DNA of 64,000 bases from Alitta virens. Taxonomy: Eukaryota > Annelida > Polychaeta > Phyllodocida > Nereididae. The stretch is taken from positions 40,119,410 through 40,183,409 of the forward strand of contig OW028578.1 of assembly GCA_932294295.1 (NCBI GenBank), read 5' to 3'. Below the pieces are notes generated by a model. That model made no database searches. It was not told where the DNA came from and was given only the letters and a program-made list of their open reading frames with translations. Shown here piece after piece: positions 19,089 through 28,918 of the stretch (the stretch's first letter is position 1; every line of letters starts with the position of its first letter). Both the position numbers and the translations under genes were made by a program.

Positions 19089-20209
19089 TTAAAAAGTTGT
19101 CAGTCTAGTTTCTGTCGAGTTAACAGTTTCATCATCGTTATCACTGAAACCTGTGCACCACAGTCCGCAGTATCTTACACGTCGACGACGTCGACGGGGA
19201 TTGTAAATCGATTCTTCATCGTCCTCTGTCTTTGCTCTGAACCGTAAAAACTTTACGCACGTCATTATAGTCTGCAAATATTCACAAAACAGATATTTAC
19301 TGTACAGAAAAACGAAAACCTGGCATGCATGTTAAGTTACCGAGAAAATTTTTTTTTTTTGCACCATTCACCTTTGCGCAAATGTACACGACAACTAGGA
19401 GCATACAGCATGTGTCCACAGATACGTCGAAATTAAACTTGAAGGGCCATAAATGGGCGTCGGACTCCACCATTGCGTCAGCTTCAGGAGGGAGCGGATC
19501 ATGCGCTGTCAATGTGGTGGTGTGTGTAAAAGGTGACACTGCTCTCCTGTCTGTGAAGTCTCTTGCTTTGGGTGTGTTTTTGGTGCTGAGAGAGAAAGCC
19601 CTGGAGGCGCGTGTTGTTCGGGGGTGATTCGTAAGTTAATGAGTGCTTGGAAAATCCATTCTCTCTTGTGTTGTGCTGGGAGGGTGTGTGATTTGATGGG
19701 TGGTTGTAAACTCCACTTTCTCTCCCCTGGTTGCTGTCGCAGTGCTTCCTTCATCCTTAGAACGCTCCGCTGCTGCTGAAGTTGCCGATGTTGCAGTACC
19801 TTGGTACGGTTCGGTTTTTTTTCAGTATATCAATATGGCAAGACTCTCAATAAATACAGACAACAAAATGCTCCTGCTTACCTTGTTCATCAGTGCATAC
19901 AATCAATGGATGGTTGTGGATGTTATGATGGTGTTGACCTTCCTTGCAGTACAGTGTACCGGTCATATCAACTTTCCCAATGATTTCGGCGAATTTAGCT
20001 GAAAAATCTGGTACTCTAGTGAGGAGAGGTGATTTTCTACATCCTGCGAACAGTTCACCGTTTTCCATGTAACTGCAGAAACATACATCAAACAAGTCTT
20101 TCTCCTTTGTTGTACCGCAGGAGAAACGGTATGCACCCTGTGTTGTACATATGTATACATGCAACACGAAAGTAAGGCTAATGAATGTATACATAATGTG
20201 TCCTGCCAT
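19089..20209 (-). CDS. Spliced secreted/membrane protein related to the 16316 gene
   Basis: Exon 1 (20209-19882, donor caag|gtaagc) starts with a clear signal peptide (residues 1-25, MAGHIMYTFISLTFVLHVYI), then VCFCS, LFAGC, VPDFSAKF and VDMTGTLYC, the same Cys/LRR-N-cap-like module as the + strand gene. A stalk exon ends at 19372 (donor aaag|gtgaat) with LLVVVYICAK. The last exon, 19271-19089 (acceptor atatttgcag), gives TIMTCVKFLRF and then an acidic/Arg-rich tail (YNPRRRRRR). The TM helix spans the last junction. The start of the stalk exon is uncertain. Its frame is Ser/Thr-rich, mucin-like. Ends are well supported and the middle is not. Confidence 0.5.
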
Positions 20210-20731
20210 TGTTCTGCTTCTGCTGTGAGGTGTGACCGTTTGTGCTCATACGCAATAGGTCACCTTATCAGAGCTGACTTTTCTGCTTTTTGGCCCTTTT
20301 GGCTTCACATGATACAACAATACGGAACTATGGATATAATCTGCACAAGTTGGTGTAACAAAAAACCATCTTTTTTTTTTTGGTCTGGTGATACATGTTG
20401 CTAAAACTCATCTTGTTATCTGTCTAGTGTTTTACACTGCTCTGCATAACTACAAACCAAAAAAAATGCACAATATGAGGCGATTTACAATGTGATATTA
20501 ATACAATAATCATATCCTTACATAACACATATACATTACATAGTTACAAGAAATATATACACACAGTGCACTTTCAAAGAGTTTGACATGCAGGCAAACA
20601 ATAGGAAATCTATACAACCCAATAATCTGTTATCCAAGGCTACATATTATATATATATATATATTTTTTAAAACACACACCATAGCATTGTGAAAACATG
20701 TTTTGCAGTGTGATGATATAGTCTGCAATTT
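20210..20731. other. Spacer between membrane gene and polymerase
   Basis: Non-coding, AT-rich, with a (TA)n run at 20647-20664. It holds the 3' end of the polymerase transcript (- strand) and the upstream region of the membrane gene. No TATA or poly(A) signal stands out. Confidence 0.4.
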
Positions 20732-22279
20732 TCAATAACCATAGGGAAAGCTCTTGAAACTGTCACAGGCAACAACACGTTTTGTGAACACCTTCCTAAA
20801 AGTCTTTGTATAGGGTCTATTGTAAACAATGCCCTGATGCTTCACTCTTGTTATCTGCTTTGCTGGAGGAAGTTTGATTTCGTGGATTGTGTCCATCACG
20901 ACCTGTTTCATTGAATCAAAGTCTATGATCTGACTATTCACATAGTTGAGAGTGATACCTTTAACCTTGCTAACACACGAGTCATTGCTAAGCTTGTAAC
21001 TGTAACCCTTTGGACCAGTGGACAGGAAAGTTTTAATGTGCATGCCTTCTGGTAACTCATTGGTGAGCTCACCCAGAAGGTCCCCTGTTTCCAAGACTTC
21101 ATTTTCACCCTTTTCTTGAATGAATATGACAGAATCGGTGTCAAAATACAGGGTTTGAGCCCAGGTTTTTTCGAGAATACTGAAAAGGTGGAGGCGCGCC
21201 AGAGACGTTGTAAATGTGCCTATAATCTCATTTGTGAAAGTGTTCTCTTCCTCGAAGGTCTCTGCAGATTTCAACTCTACAACAAGCACTTCCGGTGAAA
21301 TGATGTGGAAGTTTGTTACAACCTTAGTTGGATCATTTCTGATTTTGGTGAATTCAGCTTTTGTCTTAATGTACTGTGTACGGGGGAGGTCACTGCGCTG
21401 AATAAATTTGCCCCACAAAGTGTTTGCATACAACTTGGACACCAGTCTTAGGGAGGGGTTGTATTTTATTTTGTCTTTCTCAAGCAGTATCCCCTGCTTC
21501 TCGTGATAATACTGTATGTATCTGTCTTTGTCTTCCTCTGACTCAACCCAGCATGGGTAACCTGAGGCCTCCTGCTTATCTTTCAGGAACATTTTAACAT
21601 ATTCCTGAAAAATGTTGCAGTTAATGTCGTGTGTGGTTTCAGCGTAGTGATATATTTCGTGTATTTTCAGGATTTTATACCCATGCTTAAGGGCAACCTT
21701 GACCTCCTCTGTTGTCCATGTGCCCAGGATAGCTCTCTGGGCTTCACTGCAGTCACAAGGGTCAGTATTTTCTGTTTTGGCACACAGGGCACACAGTGGA
21801 AACTTCAATTTTCCATTACATCTCATAGGGAGCACAGGAATGAACAGCTTCCTTGGCAGGGCCACTTTAACTTTGCCCAGGCCGTAATATGACTGCAAAG
21901 TGTAATCCATTTTCGCCTGTTCTGTTATTATCTCAGGGTGACATGTAGGGTACTTGGCCGTGACGTTGATGTAACTATAGAGAGAAGTCACGTCATTATA
22001 TCTGATTTCCTCATCCTCTGCTGCTTCATGAAAGAGGCTCACAGGGGATACACGACCACCAAAGAAAGAATCACGTATTTTCAGAGGCGTAGCCACATCC
22101 AGTGATTCAACAAACTCTTTGAGGTCCCTGTTGTGTTTGACCATGTTATCAAACTCGCATTCCCATATATGAACAACATTGAACCCTTTACCACAAATTT
22201 CTTTAAGTCTGGAAAGAGTTCTCTGATGGATCTTTTCCAGAGTATGAACTCTTGTTATAATACTTTCATGGAAGAACAT
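20732..22279 (-). CDS. POLB: Protein-primed DNA polymerase B, C-terminal half only
   Basis: 515 residues covering the palm, fingers and thumb. Landmarks are WECEF (39-43), FFGGR (72-76), motif A DVTSLYS (96-102, Ser where Pro is usual), motif B RLVSKLYANTLWGKF (278-292), motif C YFDTDS (378-383) and the KGYSYK region (424-429). Zinc-like CxxC pairs lie at 163-177. Family members have about 1000 or more residues with an N-terminal 3'-5' exonuclease. That half is absent. An acceptor-like cttttgtag lies at about 22308-22316, keeping the frame open 10 codons upstream of this ATG. No exon with exonuclease motifs exists between there and the terminal repeat at 22569. The enzyme would replicate the element from protein-capped ends, but this copy is probably not functional. 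Confidence 0.9.
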   Translation of the reverse strand: MFFHESIITRVHTLEKIHQRTLSRLKEICGKGFNVVHIWECEFDNMVKHNRDLKEFVESLDVATPLKIRDSFFGGRVSPVSLFHEAAEDEEIRYNDVTSLYSYINVTAKYPTCHPEIITEQAKMDYTLQSYYGLGKVKVALPRKLFIPVLPMRCNGKLKFPLCALCAKTENTDPCDCSEAQRAILGTWTTEEVKVALKHGYKILKIHEIYHYAETTHDINCNIFQEYVKMFLKDKQEASGYPCWVESEEDKDRYIQYYHEKQGILLEKDKIKYNPSLRLVSKLYANTLWGKFIQRSDLPRTQYIKTKAEFTKIRNDPTKVVTNFHIISPEVLVVELKSAETFEEENTFTNEIIGTFTTSLARLHLFSILEKTWAQTLYFDTDSVIFIQEKGENEVLETGDLLGELTNELPEGMHIKTFLSTGPKGYSYKLSNDSCVSKVKGITLNYVNSQIIDFDSMKQVVMDTIHEIKLPPAKQITRVKHQGIVYNRPYTKTFRKVFTKRVVACDSFKSFPYGY

Positions 22280-22568
22280 GTAGTTACAAATAAACAGTAG
22301 TTCAGTTTCCTACAAAAGACTACAGTTAATTCTGGCGGGCTTTTCTTTTTTGGTGAGATGCATTTGTTGAATTGCATCCCTACCATTCACACACTCTAGA
22401 TATGTACTGGCTGTTTCCCATTGGTTATGTTTCTCCTAGGTCATCACAAAAACACCTTTAAAGATAGAGTTTTTGTATGCCTTTGACATACTCCACTTAG
22501 GTATGTTTTTCTACCACCCCAGACGCACTGTGACACAGTTACAGTTAAAAACTATAGGACAACATGTG
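22280..22568. promoter_or_regulatory. Right-end region with E2F-like site
   Basis: Non-coding gap between the truncated polymerase and the right terminal repeat. It contains the direct-repeat copy (22303-22400) with ctggcgggc (E2F-like) and an inverted CCAAT (cattggtt, about 22419). It may act as the polymerase promoter, but it may also be what remains after loss of the 5' half of the gene. Confidence 0.4.
22303..22400 (+). repeat. Subterminal direct repeat, right copy
   Basis: Same order and orientation as 5493-5598 (actacagttaat, tggcgggcttttctttttt, cacacactctaga). Similarity is about 70-75 percent by eye. Confidence 0.8.
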
Positions 22569-22667
22569 TGGTGGCAGCACCTACTTAGTAGGTGTATTCA
22601 CAGGTGCATTTACTGCCCTCTGGTGTATATTTTAGTACTACTAAGCCAGCATGCGGTTTTTACTACT
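22569..22667 (-). repeat. Polinton right terminal inverted repeat
   Basis: Reverse complement of the left repeat (5208-5296), ending ggtttttactact. It contains about 10 extra bases in the middle compared with the left copy. Confidence 0.92.
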
Positions 22668-22673
22668 GTAATT
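22668..22673. repeat. Polinton target-site duplication, right (GTAATT)
   Basis: Exact repeat of 5202-5207 immediately outside the right inverted repeat. Confidence 0.92.
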
Positions 22674-23019
22674 TACAGTTTTAATTAAAAAGCATCATTA
22701 TTAATCTAATTCACATGCACTTTTAATTCCAATGATGGGTTAAGATGACTTTTATATTTGCTTTTTCTCAACATGCATTAAAGTACACTTTTGATCCATG
22801 TGTCAAGTAAGTGAACATCTAGAGTAACTATCATTTGTTCCTTGCTGACTACTATGATCATGTTCAGTGAAGTTACCAATGTCAACTGATATATTTTGAT
22901 GAAAGTGATAATTAAGGTCTCCTACATATGCTATTATAAAATACATTATTTCTGCATTGTGGGAAATGCTGTTATTATGCACTGGAGTTCTGAAGTTCGG
23001 AATTCTCTTTTTTTTTCAG

Positions 23020-23096
23020 CACTGCATGGTTATACTGCCAGCTTTCCACTGATTAATCAGCTGAGCGAGGAAGAAAGTGATCTTCTGAATACTGAG
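23020..23096 (+). CDS. Candidate internal exon, function unknown
   Basis: A strong acceptor (ctctttttttttcag) and donor (actgag|gtaaat) enclose 77 bp in which only one frame is open, giving 25 residues (LHGYTASFPLINQLSEEES and on). It lies in the CACTA-like element on the far side of the Polinton from the exons at 4789-5156. It could belong to the same gene. I do not recognise it. Confidence 0.4.
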
Positions 23097-23099
23097 GTA

Positions 23100-23455
23100 A
23101 ATATATATGTATAAATATGTCCTATGAAAAAACACTAGTAAAATGCTCGGCAGATGTCCATTATTCGATCTACGAGTGCCTCACGGATACCTGCAAACGT
23201 GCGGCGAACGTCTGGCAGTCGTTTTACGGATGTCCGTCGGGCGATCTACGCATGCCTTATGGATGCCTCAAGGATGATCGGCGAGCATTTTATGGACGTC
23301 CGGCGAGCAATCTACAACTGTCTCACGTAGGTTCGTGGAAAACATTTATATGTGATTAACAGAGCCACGAGTGAGTGCGAATAGCTACGCATAGCCCATT
23401 TATGACGTACTTGATCACTCGTAGGTTTTGTACGTGACAGTATGAACGCCCCTTT
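23100..23455. mobile_element. MITE-like remnant (GGGGCGTTCACAC family)
   Basis: Ends gtacgtgacagtatgaacgcccctttaga, the same right terminus as the copies at 25776 and 28504. The left terminus is missing. The interior has three diverged copies of a ~60-bp ctacg-tgcct-acggatg unit (23170-23330). Confidence 0.5.
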
Positions 23456-23753
23456 AGAGCTCTTTTCATTATATAACATGAAAATTAATTTACAATCTCC
23501 ATGCCCCTAACTTTGTTTAGGCAGATAATTTCATTAGATAGCATCTGCCTCCAGTAGACTAGATTCTAGAGGTTCGTTGTTTGGGAATATACAAAATTGA
23601 CTATGAATGTGTATCGACGATACGCATCATGTATCGAATGAGAGTATCGATGATGCATATCGTATCATTTGGATCAAATGATATAGAGCCTTAATTCACA
23701 GCTGGTCACCTGTTTTCCTTCTGCAAAAGTTTGAATATATTTACTATCATGTG

Positions 23754-23906
23754 TAATTGTCTTTCGGATGCTCGGCCAGCAGCCATGCTTTTGATACATG
23801 TGATGCAATCTGGCACCCCAATGTTGGAGCTGAACTATTCACCAAAGACTGCAAATACCTGAATCTGTACTCAAAGTTATTTCTTGAAAACCAGCTATTC
23901 AAATGA
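23754..23906 (+). other. Possible terminal exon, unknown product
   Basis: A frame open for about 48 codons to TGA at 23904 (FDTCDAIWHPNVGAELF and on) with acceptor-like AG dinucleotides nearby. The composition looks protein-like. The phase does not join directly to the exon ending at 23096, so an exon would be missing or this is decayed coding DNA. Confidence 0.25.
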
Positions 23907-24630
23907 CACAGAGAAGATGTGGAAAATGTATGTGGAAATTGTTAAAAGCAATGAAGTTAGGTCATAGATCTATATAATATTTTTTATACAACTTACCATT
24001 TTGAATACTCCTTGATGATATATTTGCAATCTTATTTGTGTAAACTAAACCTGGGCAAACTCGCATGTATATTTACAGTTACTTAGATTTTTGTTTTCAT
24101 TAATTTGTGGTATGTCTTTAGATCAATCGTCAGCATTTGAGATACAATTGAGTCAGTTCAATGATTAATGTGCTAACTTTCACATGCTTTTTGCGCTCAT
24201 ATTTGGGTTATTATTAAACTAAATAGCCATCATATAAGTTAGAATTTTTTGTATACCAATAAGAAGTAAAATTGTTCTTTATCATTGTTTATATTCACTT
24301 GATTTTTCGGTGTACTACGTGTGAGTATAATGCATAATACAATGTAATGCTTGTGCACATTTTTGTGTTATCTTTTCTGTTCCAGAATATACAACCTTTA
24401 AGATTAGTCAAATTGACTAAGTGTTGATGTTGGTCATTATGACTAATCATTCTATGTCCCAGATAACTGACCATAGTTGATCAAAATAGCCAGGTTATGT
24501 TAGCCTTTTTGACTGACCTGAGTGGTATTAGTCATTTTGACCAACCCAAGTTGGTCATTTAAGACACAGTCACAATGTCTAATAACTTAGTAAAAAAAGG
24601 CTAACTTTCTGGTCAAGAAAATTTTCAGTG

Positions 24631-24772
24631 TTCCAACCACTGGGTCCCGGGTTCAATCCCCGGTTGAGCCTATGTTAGATGGCTGTTTCATCCCTCGTCT
24701 CATTTCCATGGTCCCTACCTGTCCTAATCAGCCCATCAGGTGCAGAAATACAGGACACCAAGCCCTATCTCC
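24631..24772 (+). mobile_element. SINE family A, 3' part of the split copy
   Basis: Begins ttccaaccactgggtcccgg with the B box (gggttcaatcccc) and runs to caggacaccaagccc. It lacks the A-box half, which is at 3446-3480. It starts exactly at the TTTTCAGTG end of the CACTA-like element. Confidence 0.8.
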
Positions 24773-25775
24773 TCTGCAAGAGCTTTCTGACTGTTTTTAT
24801 GTTCATTTACGCAAGCATCAATAGAATTCAAGGTGTGGGATAAATCTCTTTGTTGACAAACTAGAGATAACATTAGTACTCCAGATTTGGGGTTGGGTAT
24901 ACATACTTTCATGCAAAGTTTGCAGAGCCAAACTAAGTCATTCCTAGCATCCATTACTTTGAAGCAATTTGCAACTATGCCCGGACACTTGATGTCATAT
25001 TTGTCTTGGCAAAAACCACATGAAACCCATGACTGTTTCTTAGCTTGATCAAACCTAACTTTACAATTTTAGTTGGCACAGATCCAAATTTCTGCTTTGT
25101 CATGGACGCCATCTTTGGACATCGTGTAACACGGCGAATAGAGCTGTCAAAAGTTTTGACAAACTCCAAGAAGTGCAACAAAAGTAGAAAATAGGTTAGA
25201 AATGACAGAGAAAGATATGTGTAACTCAATACCTTAGTGCAACCAGTAAAAAACACTGTAACATTTGTCACCAAAGCGCAAAATTTTCAGAGCAGTCAAA
25301 TCGACGTGTTGTACCATCAGACGCAAGTGCAAACTTTTCAACATGAATCTATTTGCCCTATTTGTGGGGGCAAAGGTCAAGACATGTGTCTGTAACACAT
25401 CTGTATGATCTGTAACATAATGTAATGCTTGTATTGCAAAGGCCGACTTAAAAATTACCCAAAGGTGTGATAAGTGTGCATCATTCTTAAGGAACCAGGA
25501 AAATATATTCGTAAAGATAATTTCGGACTATTGTTACTTCCATGTGTATGATTGCAGCTGCATGCAATCACTGTCAATTAAGGTAGTGTATATGTAACTC
25601 TCACTAAAATGACTGCTTGTCATCTTTTAGAAAATACAATATGAAAAAAAGGTTAGTATGCTGTTTAGGCAATAAAGTAATGCTCGTGTATTTGAAATTT
25701 GAAGGTTTCGTCCTTTCAAATAATTACGTAACCAAGTGATTTTAGATGCACTGAAAAACACAATTTATATTCCAC
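24773..25775. other. Intergenic, no gene recognised
   Basis: A - strand frame of 99 codons at 24975-25274 has hydrophobic and basic stretches but no family motif, and its context does not suggest an exon. It is probably repeat-derived. Confidence 0.35.
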
Positions 25776-25948
25776 TAAAGGGGCGTTCACACTATCATGT
25801 GTAAGAATTACGTATGCCAACATATGAAAATATTTTTTCACTCTTGTTCATCCTTGGCATACGGGATTCACTACATATAGCCAATTTTTTAAGTACGCGG
25901 TCACTAGTAGGTTTTCTTTTACGTGACAGTGTGAACGTCCCTTTAGAC
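25776..25948. mobile_element. MITE, GGGGCGTTCACAC termini, ~170 bp
   Basis: ctaaaggggcgttcacactatcatgt on the left and acgtgacagtgtgaacgtccctttag on the right form an inverted repeat of about 25 bp. The same termini occur at 28504-28918 and one end at 23455. Confidence 0.75.
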
Positions 25949-26557
25949 TGTTTTCCTATTGTTCTGGGAAATAACCAACAAAATGTTAGTTAACTCCCTC
26001 CTGAGTGCAAACTGAACTTGTTTTGCGTAATAAAGGCAATAAAACAGACAAACATTCCAACAAATTAGTAAATATGCCTATTAGAGTTATATCCCTCATA
26101 GTTAACTATCATTTTTATTTTGTTTTTATATATAGATTTTTTATTGACAGCTAAATATCAAATTGATACATGTGTCAGCATGACAAGATAATAAATGGCA
26201 AAAAATAAAAAGATAATAGTAATACATATAACAGTTAAAATAATTAAATAAGTAGAGCTATATTATGACTAATACTAATCAACACTACATAGTTGGTCTA
26301 AGAAATTCTAAAGCACCCGGAACTAACCAAATAATATTATACATGTATAACTTATACGTAGTACCTAGAAACAGTGCTAGTGCCACCATGTTGTATTTTG
26401 AACAAAAAAAAAAGGAAAGATAAAAGGGAGATGGCATATTCGCATTTGTTGCTGCTGAAATGACTCATAATCCATATCCGACCAACAGTCACCAGCAGTC
26501 ACAGAACTTCACAGAAGCTACGTCAGGAAGTGACAGATTTGAATGACAAATGATCTC

Positions 26558-26845
26558 TTAATGCCTCATAAAGTGTGCCTCTGCCAAGCATAACACCTGA
26601 GTAAACATCCTTATATTTCTCTTGTCAACCTCCATTAAGCTTTCGGTCATTCCGCTTTGTTTTTCGCGTTTGATCAATGGTCTTTGTCGGATAAAAGTCA
26701 TCATCCGATCCACAGAAAAATTGGTCTTATTCCTGGTTTTTTTGCTGTTAACACTGTGTGGTCTCACCTCACAGCCCAGCGACCTAATTATGGACATTTT
26801 TTCAGTTTACCTAATTAAACAAAATGATTGGTTATAAGGTAAGGT
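26558..26845. repeat. Dispersed repeat fragment
   Basis: The part ending cagcccagcgacctaattatggacatt-tttacctaa-aacaaaatgattggtta (26770-26838) matches 30977-31050. The rest has a short - strand open frame without features. Confidence 0.5.
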
Positions 26846-27218
26846 ACTGTAAACACTACAGTAGGTTCCTGGCAAATGAGCTGCCAGTAACTTACTATAG
26901 TGTTAGCAGGATGCTTTTTACAGTGTTTAAATTTATACCACAATTTCAGAATGCTCAGTGCAATGCACAATTACATCAAAAATGAGTTAGATGCTTTAGA
27001 GTTTGATGAAATAAAAACCATTGATGGAAATGCTTTAATTTCAACAACTAATACAAATTGAGTTAATCCAATTTTGTGTTAGACCTGAGAATATGAAAAT
27101 TGTTTACATCATTTTTGATGAGCGATTTTAACTGTGGATTCAGTACAGCTAGTATATGGATCATGAAACTGTCAAAGGATAAAATTCCTGTATTCTCAAA
27201 ATAAATATGTGATCACTT

Positions 27219-27572
27219 GTACAGTTAGTTTCATAAAATATGGTTGACTCTAGACAGCTGTAGTAACCTATTCCTGGCTGTATCTGTAACTAGCTTAAGC
27301 TTGCCACTTCTGTCTACTCCTAGCTTATAGTCGGCTTAAAGTACCACCACTGAGAAAATATGAACCTTGATAGTACATACAATAGAAATTAATTTTTTCG
27401 ACAAAAAAATAATTCTCAAATTATGCAAAAAAAGGTGCAACATGTACTTTTAGATCCGGCTGGGAGTAGCCAGCTATAGCCAGACAGTTCTGTTTAGTGG
27501 CAGATAGCACCGTATAGCAGAAGTTGTCTACCATTGTCTAGGTTAAATTTGACAGGCTGTTTTTAATTGAAC
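27219..27572. mobile_element. Non-autonomous DNA transposon, acagttagttt termini
   Basis: Starts acagttagtttcataaaatatgg and ends ttttaattgaactagctgta, an inverted repeat with mismatches. Interior words (cagctgtagtaacctattcctggctgta; ggctgggagtagccagctatagccagaca) are shared with the copy at 36085-37192. Confidence 0.65.
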
Positions 27573-28503
27573 TAGCTGTAATATTAGTCACTGTAATTCA
27601 CAAGTTATAGAAAGTTGAGAAGTTGCAAGAGTCTGATAATTGTATGTTGTGACTGCATGTGGAATTTTCTTGAATTAAAGTTGTAGCTATAGATTAAGTA
27701 AGTATATTTATTTTGCAACAATTAATGTAAATTATAATAAAGCATAAATAGTAAAATTAATAAATAAACATACCAAGCAGTAAAATCAATTAGTAAAAAT
27801 GATAAGCGAAGTAAAACAATAGGAAATTAAATTAAAATATAATTAAAATGATAATAATTAAAGGGGATTCTTATATCACCTAGTATCTATGTCTTGTTCT
27901 TTGTAAAAAAAAAAAGTATTTGACTCTGGTCGACTTGACATGACTGCGCATTGCTCTAAAATGAGTTTGCGGCCAGAGCAACCTTTTAAATACATTTTTT
28001 GATAGATCTATTAACTCCTGAAATCTTAAATATGGGTTAACAATGCCAGAAGAAAAAAAAATGAAAAAAGAAGAGAAATCTGACATATATCACTTACTTT
28101 TTAATTTAAGGATGAAATTTAATATGATTAGTTCTTCGCATGATAACTTCGGTCGCTTTACTGATCTAGTTTTTTCGCTTTACTGATATAGCTTTTCCCA
28201 CCTTTCTGGTGACAAGCAGGTTGATAGCTCACACCTGAGACGCAGAGTTATTAAGTGGAACCCACAAATTTGATCTTATAAAGAAAAATTGAAAGTTGCC
28301 TGTCAGAAAGAGGTCTTCTGGCTTTCTTGAGCATAGGCTTAATATTGTTGACAATCGTTTTGGTAATATGACTCTTTTACTGAAATTTAAAATAAAGTGA
28401 TATATGGTATCATAATACAGTATAATTTAAAAATGATGTTCAGTCTTTTAAAAGAGCTCAGAATTCAGAATTTTTTTATTTGAAGACATGTCTAGTGGGT
28501 CCC
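27573..28503. other. Intergenic, AT-rich
   Basis: No gene recognised. Short A/T-rich stretches (27700-27870) and one - strand frame of 68 codons without motifs. Confidence 0.35.
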
Positions 28504-28918
28504 TCTAAAGGGGCATTCACACTATCATGTATAAGACCTACGTATGACCACGTACATCAAAAATTGGCGATATGTACTCACTCGTGGCTCTGTTAATCAC
28601 GTATAACTTCTTTCTATGAGCATACGTGAGGTAATGGTAGATCGCTCTCCGGATGTCAAGCAAGTTACGTAACTAATGTCAACAATTCACTCGTAGAACG
28701 TTCGCCAAAGTTTTAGACATGTTTAAAATGTTTTTCTCTCTTCAGTATGTCCGTGAGTGGTCAAGCACAACTAGGAGTGATCTATATAATTGGCGCGAGT
28801 ATACGTAAAACACTCGGCGAGTGAATCATGTATGGGCAAGGATGAGCAAGAGTTAAAAAAAAAACTCCATCCATCTTTATACTTAGCTCTTGTACGTGAT
28901 AGTGTGAACACCCCTCAA
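28504..28918. mobile_element. MITE, GGGGCATTCACAC termini, ~415 bp
   Basis: taaaggggcattcacactatcatgt on the left and cttgtacgtgatagtgtgaacacccct on the right. It is a longer relative of the copy at 25776. Confidence 0.75.

Larger units (their letters stand above)
5208..22667. mobile_element. Polinton/Maverick (adintovirus-like) element, 17,460 bp
   Basis: A virus-like self-synthesising DNA transposon bounded by inverted repeats starting AGTAGTAAAAACC and by a perfect GTAATT duplication. It encodes the core Polinton set: integrase, penton-like protein, major capsid protein, packaging ATPase and protein-primed polymerase B. It also carries spliced accessory genes. No adenain-type protease was found, the polymerase lacks its N-terminal exonuclease half, and one late gene is frameshifted. 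The copy is structurally complete at the ends but probably not functional. Length is within the usual 15-20 kb range. Confidence 0.93.
3481..24630. mobile_element. CACTA/EnSpm-like DNA transposon carrying a Polinton
   Basis: The element begins CACTGAAAA (3481) and ends TTTTCAGTG (24630), a 9-bp terminal inverted repeat. It interrupts one SINE copy with a 2-bp TT duplication. Both ends hold subterminal copies of a palindromic motif close to TTAGTCATTATGACTAA: on the left near 3500 and 3547, on the right near 24403, 24431 and 24535. CACTR termini, 2-3 bp duplications and subterminal motifs are the hallmarks of the CACTA/EnSpm superfamily. Removing the nested Polinton and one GTAATT leaves about 3.7 kb. 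No transposase was recognised, so autonomy is unproven. Confidence 0.75.

Noticed and set aside
24975..25274. 99-codon - strand protein
   Set aside because: Hydrophobic and basic runs only. No family motif, promoter or splice context.
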